Assembly (NCBI RefSeq): GCF_000786655.1
Contig: NZ_JROM01000019.1
Span: 1 to 33,825, forward strand
Direction of reading: 5' to 3'
Length of the DNA: 33,825 nucleotides
Source of the DNA: Kocuria marina
Lineage (GTDB): Bacteria; Actinomycetota; Actinomycetes; Actinomycetales; Micrococcaceae
Below the pieces are notes generated by a model, which saw only the letters and a program-made list of their open reading frames with translations, did not search any database and was not told where the DNA came from. Positions 14,214 through 23,500 of this stretch are shown here, piece after piece. Every line of letters begins with the position of its first letter. The stretch's first letter is position 1. Made by a program: the position numbers and the translations under genes.

Positions 14214-15742
14214 GTAGCAACCAGGTGATCGTGCGGCAGTACGGCAACATCGCTGAGGACAAGACGGCCGGTTTGTTGGGGTTCTCGATGGCCTCCACCG
14301 TGGTCCTCGGCGTGGGATCGGTGCTCGTTTTCCTGTTCATCATGGCCTCCCAGATTTGGGTGGCCGCCGGCATCGCGGTGGCTGCGTTCATCGTGGCCAC
14401 GGTGCTCGGCTCCAAGGACCGCAACGGCCGGTCCAAGCCGGAGCGCTGGATCGCGAGGGGCATGTTCTCCCGGGCGGAGAAGAAGCACCGGACCACCTAT
14501 AAGGCCGGGCCGACCTCGCAGATCCCGGATGGGTCCTTCCGTGCCCCCGGCGTGCTGGCGGCGACCGAGCCGGTGACCTTCACCGACCTGTTCGGCCACC
14601 AGGGCGTGATGCTGTGGCACCCGAAGTTGAAGACCGGAACCGTGTTCGTCATCGCCAACTCCTCCGGGCTGGGGCTGCTGGATCAGGACCGGGTGGACCG
14701 GATGGTGGGCACCTGGGCGGCGTTCCAGCGTGACGCCGGGTCGAACACGGAGTTGGTGCAGGTCTCGGTCACCACCCAGTCCACCACTGATCCGGGGGAG
14801 CGGCTGCCCGATGCGGTGGCCGTGGGCCGGGCTCAGGCGGGGTCCCAGTCGGTGCCGGATTTCGCGCGGGCGACGATGGATGAGGTGGTGGCCAACCTCA
14901 ATCAGGACGTGCCCAAGCTGGAGCAGTGGATCGCGCTCACGTTCAGCGCCCGAGCTAACGCGGGTGAGGGCGTGCCCGAGCGCACCGCCGAGGAGCTGGC
15001 CACGGACGTGTCCTCGCTGCTCAGTGGGTTCTTGGAGCAGCTGGAGCAGGCCGGGGCCGGGTCGGTGTCCCTGATGCAGGAGCACGACCTGATCGACCAG
15101 ACCTATGTGGCCTATAACCCCCTGGCGGCCGCGGCGGTGGAGAAGGCCCGGCTGTCGGAGGCCGGCACCGGTTTGCGGTGGGAGGAAGTCGGCCCCTCAG
15201 CCGCCCGGGTGGTCGGTTCCCCGGGCCGGTATGAGCACGGTGGGGTGGTGTCGAAGTCCTGGCAGATGTGGCGTCCCCCCGCCGGGACGTTCCGGGAGAA
15301 CGCGCTGGTGGCCCTGTTGGCGCCGAACGCGGAGATGTTGCAGAAGCGGGTCACGGTGTTCTACCGGCCCCAGTCCCCGGACAAGTCGGCCATCCAGGTG
15401 CAGCAGTCGTTGACGAACGCGCAGTTCGCGGCGAATCAGAAGAACCGCCGTCCCACCAGCTCCCAGATCATTGCCCTGGAGAAGGCCCGGAAGGCCGAGC
15501 GTGAGCAGGCCGAAGGGGCGTCGCTGGTGCGGTTCTCGATCGTCGTGACCGCCACCGTGGAGCGTCCCGAGCAGCTGCCGCGGGTGGCGGCCACGCTGCG
15601 GCGCAACGCCTCCCAGGGCGTGCAGCTGGGGCTGCGGGAGTGCGATTACAACGATGACGCGGCGTTTGCGTTCAACCTCGGTCTGGGTGTGGTGCCCGAT
15701 GCTGTGGCCACGATTCCGGCTGATGTGCGAAAGGCGCTGTGA
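14210..15742 (+). CDS. SCO6880-family conjugation protein
   Basis: About 510 residues. Two N-terminal membrane helices (AGLLGFSMASTVVLGVGSVLVFLF and a partner, about 20-70) precede a large cytosolic part with TYKAGPTSQIPDGSFRAPGVL and VFVIANSSGLGLLDQD. The arrangement matches the SCO6880-like family, which is encoded next to the VirB4- and VirD4-like ATPases in actinobacterial plasmids and ICEs and is regarded as the VirB3/VirB4 N-terminal counterpart. No P-loop is visible, which agrees with a structural rather than ATPase role. GTG 14210 overlaps the VirB6-like stop (GTGA), and its own TGA overlaps the next ATG. Confidence 0.8.
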   Translation: MSSNQVIVRQYGNIAEDKTAGLLGFSMASTVVLGVGSVLVFLFIMASQIWVAAGIAVAAFIVATVLGSKDRNGRSKPERWIARGMFSRAEKKHRTTYKAGPTSQIPDGSFRAPGVLAATEPVTFTDLFGHQGVMLWHPKLKTGTVFVIANSSGLGLLDQDRVDRMVGTWAAFQRDAGSNTELVQVSVTTQSTTDPGERLPDAVAVGRAQAGSQSVPDFARATMDEVVANLNQDVPKLEQWIALTFSARANAGEGVPERTAEELATDVSSLLSGFLEQLEQAGAGSVSLMQEHDLIDQTYVAYNPLAAAAVEKARLSEAGTGLRWEEVGPSAARVVGSPGRYEHGGVVSKSWQMWRPPAGTFRENALVALLAPNAEMLQKRVTVFYRPQSPDKSAIQVQQSLTNAQFAANQKNRRPTSSQIIALEKARKAEREQAEGASLVRFSIVVTATVERPEQLPRVAATLRRNASQGVQLGLRECDYNDDAAFAFNLGLGVVPDAVATIPADVRKAL

Positions 15743-17274
15743 TGTCTGTCTTCGACCAGCTCACCGATTCGATCCTCAACAGGTTCTTCGGCCGCTCCTC
15801 CGCCCAGAGCAACGGACCGTTCCGGGAGCTCACGGAGAAGGGCGTGGACGTCGCCCACGGCGGGATGACCTCCTGGGTGGAGGCACCCCCGGAGTTCACC
15901 GCGACCTCCAACCAGACCGCCGGGCTGTGGCCCTTTGCCGTGGGCACTTCCTCCCCGCTGGTGGGGGCGGTGCTGGGGCGCAATCAGCTCAACGGCTCGG
16001 TGGTGTGCGGGGACCCGATCAACCTGTTTCTGCGCGGCATCATTTCCTCGCCCTCCTGTTTCATCCTCGGTCTCCAGGCGAGGGGGAAGTCCTCGGTGGC
16101 GGTGCGTATGGCCCTGGCCCTGGTCGATCAGGGGTTCCTGTTCGTCGGCGCCAGTGACGTCAAACCCGACCTGGCCGGGCTCACCGTGGAGGTGGGCGGT
16201 CAGGTGATCCGAGTCGCCCCCGGGGTGGGGTCGATCAACCCCCTGGACGCTGGGCCGTTGTGGCGCCGGCTGGGGGAGCTGCCCGAGGCGCTGCAGCGGC
16301 AGATGCGCGCGGAAATTCACAGCCGCCGCCTCAATGCGCTGACCGGGTTGTTGGAGCTGGTGTTCAAGGCACCGTTGGATGCCCGGCAGCAGGAGCCCAC
16401 GGTGCTGTCGATGGCGATCACCGAGGCGGCCGAGCACGCCGAGGCCCAGGGCCGGCAGCCGATCATCGCTGACGTGGTGGACGTGATCACGGCCGCCCGG
16501 CCCGCGATCATGGCCGCGATCCTGGTCGATGACCAGGCGGCCTATCGGGGGCAGGTGCGCAATCTGCTGGCCGGGCTCAACGCGCTGGGTGCGCATGGTC
16601 CGTTCGGGGATGTGTTCTGCCGGCAGACCAGTGAGGAGATGGAGATCGACCAGTCGGTGGACTTCGACCTCTCCGCCATCGACGAAACGTTGTTAGATCT
16701 GCGGGCCGCGGTGCAGATCGTGTGCTGGTCCTACGCCCAGGCCGGGATTTCGGCGGCTAAGACGTTGGCTGAGGCGGGACTGATGGCCGAGCGCCACCAC
16801 CTGATGATTATGGACGAGCTGTGGCAGGCCCTGCGGGCCTCGGAGCTGCTGGTGCACCAGATCGACGGCATCACCCGCCTGAACCGCACTAAGGGGTTGG
16901 GTCAGCTGTTGATCACTCACTCCATGAAAGACCTTCAGCTCTCGACCGAGGAGCTGACCAAGATCGCCACCGGGTTCATGGAACGCTCCTCCATGAAGGT
17001 CCTCGGCGGGCTGGCGCAGAACGAGATGGGGATGCTGGAAACGGTCTTCCCGCTCTCGGAGCAGGAGAAGGCCCTGCTGGTCGCCTGGTCGGCCGAGGGC
17101 TCGGTCAACCCCAAGACCGGGCGCACCTCGCCCCCGCCCGGGCGGGGCCGGTTCATGCTGAAAACCGGGGAGGCCCCGGGGGTGCCGTTTCAGACGAACC
17201 TCACCGCCGGGGAGCTGCGGGTGCACGACACCAATGCCGCCTGGGCGGCTGCACAGGCGCGGGTGAACGCATGA
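15742..17274 (+). CDS. VirB4-like ATPase
   Basis: This is the main T4SS energiser. Walker A is GLQARGKSS (about 110-118), in a GxxxxGKS form, and Walker B is LMIMDELW (354-361), with Asp358 and Glu359. LGQLLITHSMKDLQ (386-399) holds the sensor-like motif after Walker B, and RNLLAGLNALG and LDLRAAVQIVCW fill the core between. At about 510 residues it lacks the long N-terminal domain of classical VirB4, which is consistent with that part being supplied by the separate SCO6880-like protein upstream. ATG 15742 overlaps the previous stop (TGATG) with GAAAGG seven bases before; GTG 15739 is possible. The stop overlaps the VirD4-like start (ATGA). Confidence 0.88.
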   Translation: MSVFDQLTDSILNRFFGRSSAQSNGPFRELTEKGVDVAHGGMTSWVEAPPEFTATSNQTAGLWPFAVGTSSPLVGAVLGRNQLNGSVVCGDPINLFLRGIISSPSCFILGLQARGKSSVAVRMALALVDQGFLFVGASDVKPDLAGLTVEVGGQVIRVAPGVGSINPLDAGPLWRRLGELPEALQRQMRAEIHSRRLNALTGLLELVFKAPLDARQQEPTVLSMAITEAAEHAEAQGRQPIIADVVDVITAARPAIMAAILVDDQAAYRGQVRNLLAGLNALGAHGPFGDVFCRQTSEEMEIDQSVDFDLSAIDETLLDLRAAVQIVCWSYAQAGISAAKTLAEAGLMAERHHLMIMDELWQALRASELLVHQIDGITRLNRTKGLGQLLITHSMKDLQLSTEELTKIATGFMERSSMKVLGGLAQNEMGMLETVFPLSEQEKALLVAWSAEGSVNPKTGRTSPPPGRGRFMLKTGEAPGVPFQTNLTAGELRVHDTNAAWAAAQARVNA

Positions 17275-18950
17275 ACACCAACGACCAGAACCGCAGTTTT
17301 ATCGGCGTGCTGATCCTGTTCACCGCCGTGATGGGTGCGGTCGGTCTGACCCATTTGGGGAATGTGCTGACCCCGGTGACAGGGGACCTGCCGTGGAATC
17401 CATTCACCCTGGGGATCGAACTGGCCACCGGGGCGGTGGACTGGCCGACGGCCGCGACCTTCCTGGTGGGTCTGGAGGCGGTGGTCGGTGTGGCCGCGCT
17501 GATGGTCTGGGGCACCCGCACCCCGTCCAAGACCCAGGAGGCCGCCCGGCGAATGAGTCCTCCGGGGAGGATCAACCCGGCGATGGCTGCTGCTCGCACC
17601 ACGGAAGCCCACCGCCTCCACCCCGAGGCCGAGAACATTGGCCCGGGGCTGACGATCGGGCTGGTGGGCAAGAACCCGGTCTATCAGGGCTGGCGGGAAT
17701 GCTCCGCACACGTGTGGGGCACCGGGCGGGGTAAGACCACCTCCCAGGTCATCCGCCACGCCACCGAGGCGCCAGGGGCGTTCGTGATGACGTCGAACAA
17801 GGTCGACGGGGTGGCCGAGGTCCTGGCCGCCCGCACCACCACGGGCAGCACCGTGTGGCTGTTCGACCCCCAGCGCATCTGGCGCGACAGCACCCGCCCG
17901 GCCATGATCTTCAACCTGCTGGCCACCGTCACCGATACGGTCTCGGCCGGGGAGGTCGCCTCGATCTTTGAGACGGCCTCGGCCGTCGGCTCGGCCGGTG
18001 GGAAGGGCGATCCGCAGTTCGACTCCCAGGGCCGGGACTACCTCTCCTGGTGCCTGCTGGCGGCCGCCAAGAGCGGTAAGACCCTCTCCGACGTGCTGCG
18101 CTGGGTCTCCGCTGCCAACTTCATGGAACCGGCTGAGGACCTGGAACAGGCCGGCCACACCGGCCCGGCCGCCGCACTCACTGGCATGGGACGTCAGCCG
18201 GAAGACACCCGGGGGTCGGTGGCTGCCAGTGCCCAGCGCATGGCTTCCGCACTGGTCCACGATGAGCTGCTGGCCTGGACCACTCCGACCCCGGGGGTGC
18301 CGATATTCAATCCGCACCGCTTCGTCACCAGCAAGGACACTCTCATCCTGCTGACTCAGGACGCTGCCGGGTCTGGGGCGGCATTCGTCTCGACCCTGGT
18401 CTACGCGGTGGTCACCGCCGCCCAGCAGGCGGCCCGGCGGGCTGGGGGACGGCTGCCGGTGCCGCTGGTGGCTGACCTCGATGAGGTCGGCAACGTGGTC
18501 AAGCTCAAGCAGCTGCCCGAGTGGTACTCGTTCTTCGGGTCCATGGGCATCGTGGTCTCTGCCTACTTCCAGACCAAGGGCCAGGGCGTGGACATGCTGC
18601 AACGCACCGGGTGGGACACCCTGTGGTCGGCCGCGGCGGTGAAGGTCTACGGCGGTGGCTCCGATGACGCGGAGTTCCTGGAGTCTTTGCGCAAGCTCAT
18701 CGGCACCTACGACGCGAAGGTGCGCAGCACCTCGACCTCCCGGGGTGTGGCGTCGCGGTCGGTGCAGACCGTCCAGCGCGACATCATGCCGGTGTCCAAG
18801 CTCTCTGAGCTGCCGGCCGGGCACGCCTGGGTGAAGACCTCCACCGGGGGTGGGACGATCGTGCGCACTGTGCGGTGGTTTGAGGACAAGGCTCTGACAG
18901 CTCGGATCGGCCCGGTGCTGGAGCGGATTACGGAAGGACAGCGGCGATGA
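17271..18950 (+). CDS. VirD4/TraG-like type IV coupling protein
   Basis: The coupling protein brings the relaxase-DNA complex to the channel. Two N-terminal membrane helices (SFIGVLILFTAVMGAVGL and AATFLVGLEAVVGVAALMVW) anchor it. The ATPase core has Walker A WGTGRGKTTS (149-158) and Walker B LVADLDEVGNV (399-409), then SAYFQTKGQG and a TraM-recognition-like end segment. The all-alpha domain may be represented by LSDVLRWVSAANFMEP. Length (559) is near the family norm. It overlaps the VirB4-like gene by four bases and the next gene by four. All key residues are present. Confidence 0.92.
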   Translation: MNTNDQNRSFIGVLILFTAVMGAVGLTHLGNVLTPVTGDLPWNPFTLGIELATGAVDWPTAATFLVGLEAVVGVAALMVWGTRTPSKTQEAARRMSPPGRINPAMAAARTTEAHRLHPEAENIGPGLTIGLVGKNPVYQGWRECSAHVWGTGRGKTTSQVIRHATEAPGAFVMTSNKVDGVAEVLAARTTTGSTVWLFDPQRIWRDSTRPAMIFNLLATVTDTVSAGEVASIFETASAVGSAGGKGDPQFDSQGRDYLSWCLLAAAKSGKTLSDVLRWVSAANFMEPAEDLEQAGHTGPAAALTGMGRQPEDTRGSVAASAQRMASALVHDELLAWTTPTPGVPIFNPHRFVTSKDTLILLTQDAAGSGAAFVSTLVYAVVTAAQQAARRAGGRLPVPLVADLDEVGNVVKLKQLPEWYSFFGSMGIVVSAYFQTKGQGVDMLQRTGWDTLWSAAAVKVYGGGSDDAEFLESLRKLIGTYDAKVRSTSTSRGVASRSVQTVQRDIMPVSKLSELPAGHAWVKTSTGGGTIVRTVRWFEDKALTARIGPVLERITEGQRR

Positions 18951-19312
18951 GCGAAGCAGTTGAGCAGGACACCGAGACGGTGGAAGGCCCGTCGCAAGAG
19001 GAGTTCGTGGCTTGGGTCGAGGGCCTGGTTTCGCGGCTGGAGTCCGTGGACCGTTCAGCCAATATGCACTGGTGCTCCCAGTGGTGGGCCCACACCGAGG
19101 CGGTGGAGCGGCTGAGCGCTCTGCACGCCCAGTGGTTGGTGGCGAAGGAGGAGAACAGCATGTCCACCTGGTGGGTGAGTCACTTTGATGTCCACGCCAA
19201 GGTGCTGTTCGCCATGCACGGGCCCTTTGGGGAATGCGGCACCAAGCACGTCGAGAAGGGCGTCCCCCGCACGCTGGCCTATGAACAACCTCCCACTGAC
19301 TGGTCCTGGTGA
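18947..19312 (+). CDS. DUF4913-like small protein
   Basis: The 121-residue product is soluble and Trp-rich. The motif WCSQWWAHTEAVERLSALHAQW is the hallmark of DUF4913, small proteins encoded at the 3' end of actinobacterial transfer operons. Their function is unknown. The ATG overlaps the coupling-protein stop (ATGA). The gene is the last of the operon, directly before a strong terminator, so it should be translated with the coupling protein and may assist it. Confidence 0.75.
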   Translation: MSEAVEQDTETVEGPSQEEFVAWVEGLVSRLESVDRSANMHWCSQWWAHTEAVERLSALHAQWLVAKEENSMSTWWVSHFDVHAKVLFAMHGPFGECGTKHVEKGVPRTLAYEQPPTDWSW

Positions 19313-19324
19313 CCACATAGACCG

Positions 19325-19364
19325 GGGGCACAGCGCCGTCCCTTCCCAGTAGGCGCTGTGCCCC
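19325..19364 (+). terminator. Strong terminator of the transfer operon
   Basis: GGGGCACAGCGCC (19325-19337) and GGCGCTGTGCCCC (19352-19364) form a perfect 13-base stem with a 14-base loop, followed by TCTTAG. It starts 13 bases after the last operon stop. Confidence 0.85.
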
Positions 19365-19394
19365 TCTTAGAGACAGCTACCTATTTGCTGTCTC

Positions 19395-19435
19395 CGGTGG
19401 CCGGGCCCCTTCCTTCCCAAGGGACCCGGCCACCG
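19395..19435. terminator. Second hairpin after the transfer operon
   Basis: CGGTGGCCGGG (19395-19405) and CCCGGCCACCG (19425-19435) form a perfect 11-base stem, which can extend by another CCC/GGG pairing. There is no T-run. It may back up the first terminator, or insulate the AT-rich gene that follows. Confidence 0.55.
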
Positions 19436-19514
19436 CCATGCCCGGGGGCAAGGGGCCCAACATTTCCTCGGTTCAGTCGGGATTTTTCGAAAGGCTCGGC
19501 CAATTTATATGCAT

Positions 19515-20426
19515 TTACGATGCATCATTTGCTTGGTCTGCGTAGCGGGCTCGTGCTCGACGAACAGTCTCTTCCATGAATCGACCCATTTGCAGCATTG
19601 CCACAAGAAAGCGATTGGCTTGGTCTTGTTCGATTATCGCGTTTTCTACATCTGCAACATCGATTGGCTCAAGACCCGCCTCAGCCACTCTCGGCCCCAC
19701 CTCCAATACTCGGGCTTTTAGGTCCATGGATGATTGCTTCAATTCCGCATGCCGATCAAGCTGATGCTCTAAAGCCGAAAGGATCGGCTTCCGTACATCA
19801 ACAGGAGACGTGAACTCCGGGGGAGATTCAACCTTGGTGTCCATGGTGTTGAAAATGCGTGTTGCAAGCACAATCATCATTACATTTATCGAAGCGATAA
19901 AACGCGACTTTGCATCCCGCGGGTTCGGGAGAAAAAGGTCTTCCTTGGAAAGGAGAGGGTACCCATCCTCGTCGTACCCGTGGGGATAGACGGTACCGAC
20001 CCCTCGGGGGACGGGAACCGTTTTGGGCGCATAAAGCACTTCACAAAGCCTAAGTTCCATACACCAGCTACGCACAGGCTCAACATCGAAAGACCCACTA
20101 CCGATTTCATGCCCCAGCTTGTTGCGAATCTTCCCTACAAATTCAAGCTCGCGTTTTTCATTGTCGGATATTAGACCTAAGGCGTGCGCCATCGCACATT
20201 TCGCGCTGTAGTCATGAAGTGGCTGCTTGACGCCAAACAACTTATCGTCTTTTGCGGAGTGCAGCAGATTCGATTTCAATAAATTTTTGAGTTGGTGATC
20301 AAGCCCGCTTCCACCAGCGATAGCAATGCCTCTCGCACTTTCCCCCTTCACCTCATCATCAAAGGACTTGAAAAAGGTAATCACCGCGTCGTCCGCCAAG
20401 CTTTTTTTGAATTCGTCTACGTTCAT
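19515..20426 (-). CDS. HEPN/MtlR-like protein with RX4H motif
   Basis: This soluble protein of 303 residues resembles the MtlR (mannitol repressor-like) group of HEPN folds: LFGVKQPLHDYSAKCAMAHALGLIS followed by FVGKIRNKLGHE in pattern. RNKLGH (about 101-106) is the R-x4-H motif of HEPN ribonucleases. The C-terminal half is helical with coiled-coil potential (LDRHAELKQSSMDLKARVLE). HEPN proteins often act in abortive infection or toxin systems by cutting RNA. The gene is clearly more AT-rich than the flanking transfer genes and stands alone between two hairpins and the relaxase, with its own TATAAT at 20452-20457 and AAGGAT before the ATG. It looks like an inserted cargo gene. Fold call good; defence role inferred. 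Confidence 0.7.
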   Translation of the reverse strand: MNVDEFKKSLADDAVITFFKSFDDEVKGESARGIAIAGGSGLDHQLKNLLKSNLLHSAKDDKLFGVKQPLHDYSAKCAMAHALGLISDNEKRELEFVGKIRNKLGHEIGSGSFDVEPVRSWCMELRLCEVLYAPKTVPVPRGVGTVYPHGYDEDGYPLLSKEDLFLPNPRDAKSRFIASINVMMIVLATRIFNTMDTKVESPPEFTSPVDVRKPILSALEHQLDRHAELKQSSMDLKARVLEVGPRVAEAGLEPIDVADVENAIIEQDQANRFLVAMLQMGRFMEETVRRARARYADQANDAS

Positions 20427-20451
20427 ATTCTAGTTATCCTTTAGTCATCTA

Positions 20452-20457
20452 ATTATA
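20452..20457 (-). promoter_or_regulatory. -10 element of the HEPN/MtlR-like gene
   Basis: On the minus strand this reads TATAAT, a consensus -10, 26 bases upstream of the ATG at 20426. No clear -35 is seen at 17 bases. The region is AT-rich, so a chance match is possible. Confidence 0.45.
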
Positions 20458-20518
20458 TTCTTAATATTGGTGCTGGTACTGCCGGCCAGCAGGGGACTAT
20501 CGCTCTTGGCAAGAAGTT

Positions 20519-23500
20519 CTAGAGACTGCGACCACTATCGCGGCGGGCGCTGTCGGCGGCCCGGCGGGTTGCGGTGGCCTGGTCCTCCTGGCGGTTGGCC
20601 TTCTGCTCGGTGCGGTTGGCGGCCTTGATGCGCTTGGCGACCTGAGCGTGCTGAGCGTGCCAGGCGGGGCCGGAGGTCTGCTTGCGGGGCTGCTCGGAGT
20701 TCTCAGACACGGTGGGCTCCTTCTGTTGAGCGGCCGGTGTGGGGGACACCGGCTCGTGAGGGGCAGCTGCATCGGTGGTCGGGGTGGCCTGTTGGGTCTG
20801 GGCCCGGTGCTGGGCCACTACGTGAGCGATCAGCTCCTCCCTGGTCAGCACCCGCCGAGTCTCCTCGGCTACCGGAGTCGTGGCGGCTTCGGTGACGGCG
20901 GCCTCCCGGGCCTGCGGGGCCGGCAACGGATCGGCGGCCTCGGCGCGGGTAGCGCGCAGCGACTCCACGGCCTCCTGAGCTGGGGCCGGGGTGGTGCGCA
21001 CCCGCTCGGCCACGTGCGCCTCATCGACGGTCCGCCGGATCTGCTCCGGGGTCTGCGGGGCGGCGTTGGTGAGGGCGGAGTGCTTGTGCAGCGCGGTGGC
21101 CCGAGCCACCAGCGCAGCCGCCACCGGATCCTCCCGGTGGGCCTTGGGAATTAGCGCCGCCTCGTGGGCGGGGACGTTGTAGCGGTTGCGGTACGCCTCG
21201 ACCTCGGCGGCGACCTGGTGCCACTCGGCCGCCTTGGTCGGCTTAGCCGGCACCGGCCCCAGGGCCGTAGTCCACTCGGGGCGGGTCTCTGCCAGTTCGG
21301 CACCGCGCACCATGACGCGCTCCTCCATGCGGGTGCGCAGCCGCTCCAGCTGCTCCCGGTATTGCACCGGCACCTGCTGGTCGGTGATCAGCGGGGTGGG
21401 GGCCAGGTCCTCGCTCACCCGGCGCCCGTCCGCCACCGGGGCCGGTGCCGGGGCCTTGGCGGCCACCGCACGCACCTGCTGCTCGGCAGCGATCGCTGCA
21501 CCGGTCGACACGCCCGTGTCGGTGCGGGGGCGCTCTCCGCGGGCGATCTGCTCCACCGCCGCCTGCTCCGGGGACAGCCCTGCCCGGCGCTCCTGCTCAG
21601 CACCCATCGTGCGGGCCACCCAGTCCAGGTGCAGCGAGGTGGTGGACTCCCACAGCTCCGGGGGCAGAGCCAGGTTCTCGGCCTCCGCACTGGCCTTCGC
21701 CGCAGCCAGCTGTGCGGAGGGCATCCAGGCATAGGGGTGTGAGGCCCACTGTGGGTCCTCGGCCTGGGGCGGGTTCTGGGCGGCTGTGGTGCGCTCAGCC
21801 AGCCGCTCCAGGTGCTCGTCGGTGAGGTTGCCCAGGGGCCGGCGGTCGGTGTTGTCCAAGACGCGCTGGGCGGCCTCGATCTGGTGCTCCAGGCGCCAGG
21901 CCAGCACCGCAGCTGGGTTCTCGGCCCCGCCAAAGCCTCGCTGATGCACTGCCCGATTCAGGAGTTCGGCCGGGTCCATGCCGGCCTGCTGGGCAGTATG
22001 CAAGTGGGTGGCCACCGCGCCCCACGCCTCGCTGTTGGTGAAGTCCGCGGCCTTGTCCGCGCCCATGACCTCCACGGCCATTGCGCGGGTCTTGGCCGTC
22101 CAGGCGGCCTCATGAGTTTCGCGGTAGACCTCGCCCAAGGTGGCGACGTCGCCGTTGCGCATGGCCTCGGCGGCCACGGTCTCGTGGGCGGAGAGGTTCC
22201 GGTCGTAGGCCCCGGCGATCGCCTCCAGCACCTGATCCCGGCTCTGACCGTCGCTCAGGGCGACATAGAGCTGGTTGGTCTCGCGTCCTCGGGTAGCGGC
22301 CACGTAGGCGGCGGCGCGGTCGGTGGCGGAGTCCACGATCGCATGCGCGGTGTCCACGGTTGCGCCCTGGGCTCGGTGCACCGTCGCCGCGTAACCCAGC
22401 TGAGTGTGCTTGCTCAGATAGTCGGCGTCCAGGGTGATCTTGCCGCCGTGGCCGGTGTGGCGCAGCGTGGCGCTGTCGGCCCCGACCTTCTCCACGGTCC
22501 ACACATCGTTGTTCTTCACGAAGTCGCGGCCGCCGTTGAGCTGCAAGGTCCGATCGTTGCGGCGGGTCACCACCACATCCCCGGCATGGGCAGTGAGCCC
22601 GTCGCGCAGCACCACCGACTCCCCGGTAGCATCCAGTGCCCCGGTGGCGATCCGAGCGGCCTGAGCCCGGGCGTTCAAGTCGTTCACAGTGGTGTTGTCA
22701 GTGGCGATCAGCAGGGACCGCTTGCCCGCCTGAGTGTCAGTGATCCAGGCCCGCAGCGCGGTGTCGGTCATGGCCTCGGTGTCCCCGGCGACCACCCGAC
22801 GGTTCTCCAGATACCAGGCCCACGGGACGTCCGCCCCGGCCGCCGGCGGCTCCCTCAGCGCCAGCGACGCGGCCGCTTCACCCTCGCTCTGGAAGCGGTG
22901 GACCGCATCCAGGCGCGTCGCGCCCACCTCGTTATCGAGCAGGCGCAACGCCCCGCCGGAGCCGATCGCTCCGAGCTGGCGGTCATCCCCGATCGCACGC
23001 ACCACGGCCCCGTGGCGGGCCGCCACGTTCACGAGCTCGGCCAGTTTCGGGGTGGTGACCATGCCCACCTCATCGAGGATCACCACGTCTCCAGCGTGCA
23101 GCTGGGCCGCCCCGGTGCGCCCGGTGCGGTGGGCGATCAAGAAAGCGTCAATAGTCGTCGCCTGCGCCTTAATGTCCTCGGACATGACGGCGGCCGCGGC
23201 CGCGGTGGGCGCCAGCCCCACGACGTTACCGCCGGTCGCCCGCACAGCATTAGCGGCCAGGGACAGGCTGGTGGTCTTGCCGGCTCCGGCCGGGCCGATG
23301 CCCAAGGAGAGCAGCTTCTCGTCCGTGGCGAAAGCACGGGCCAGGGCCACCTGCCCCTCACTGAGCGGGCCGGTGTGGGCGGCCAGTACCTCGTCAAAGG
23401 TCTGGGCGGACACGGCAGGAATAACGGTGCGCTGGGCGGCGGCGAGCACCTGGTGCTCGGTCTCCAGGACCTCGCGGGAGGTGAACACTGCGGCATCCGA

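Noticed and set aside
13226-15085. 619-codon minus-strand open frame opposite the VirB6- and SCO6880-like genes
   Set aside because: Pro/Ala/His-rich antisense product of Gly/Ala repeat coding; no motif, no ribosome site, and the plus strand has clear families.
17190-19331. 713-codon minus-strand open frame opposite the coupling-protein gene
   Set aside because: High-GC antisense artefact; the plus-strand Walker motifs and overlapping starts are decisive.
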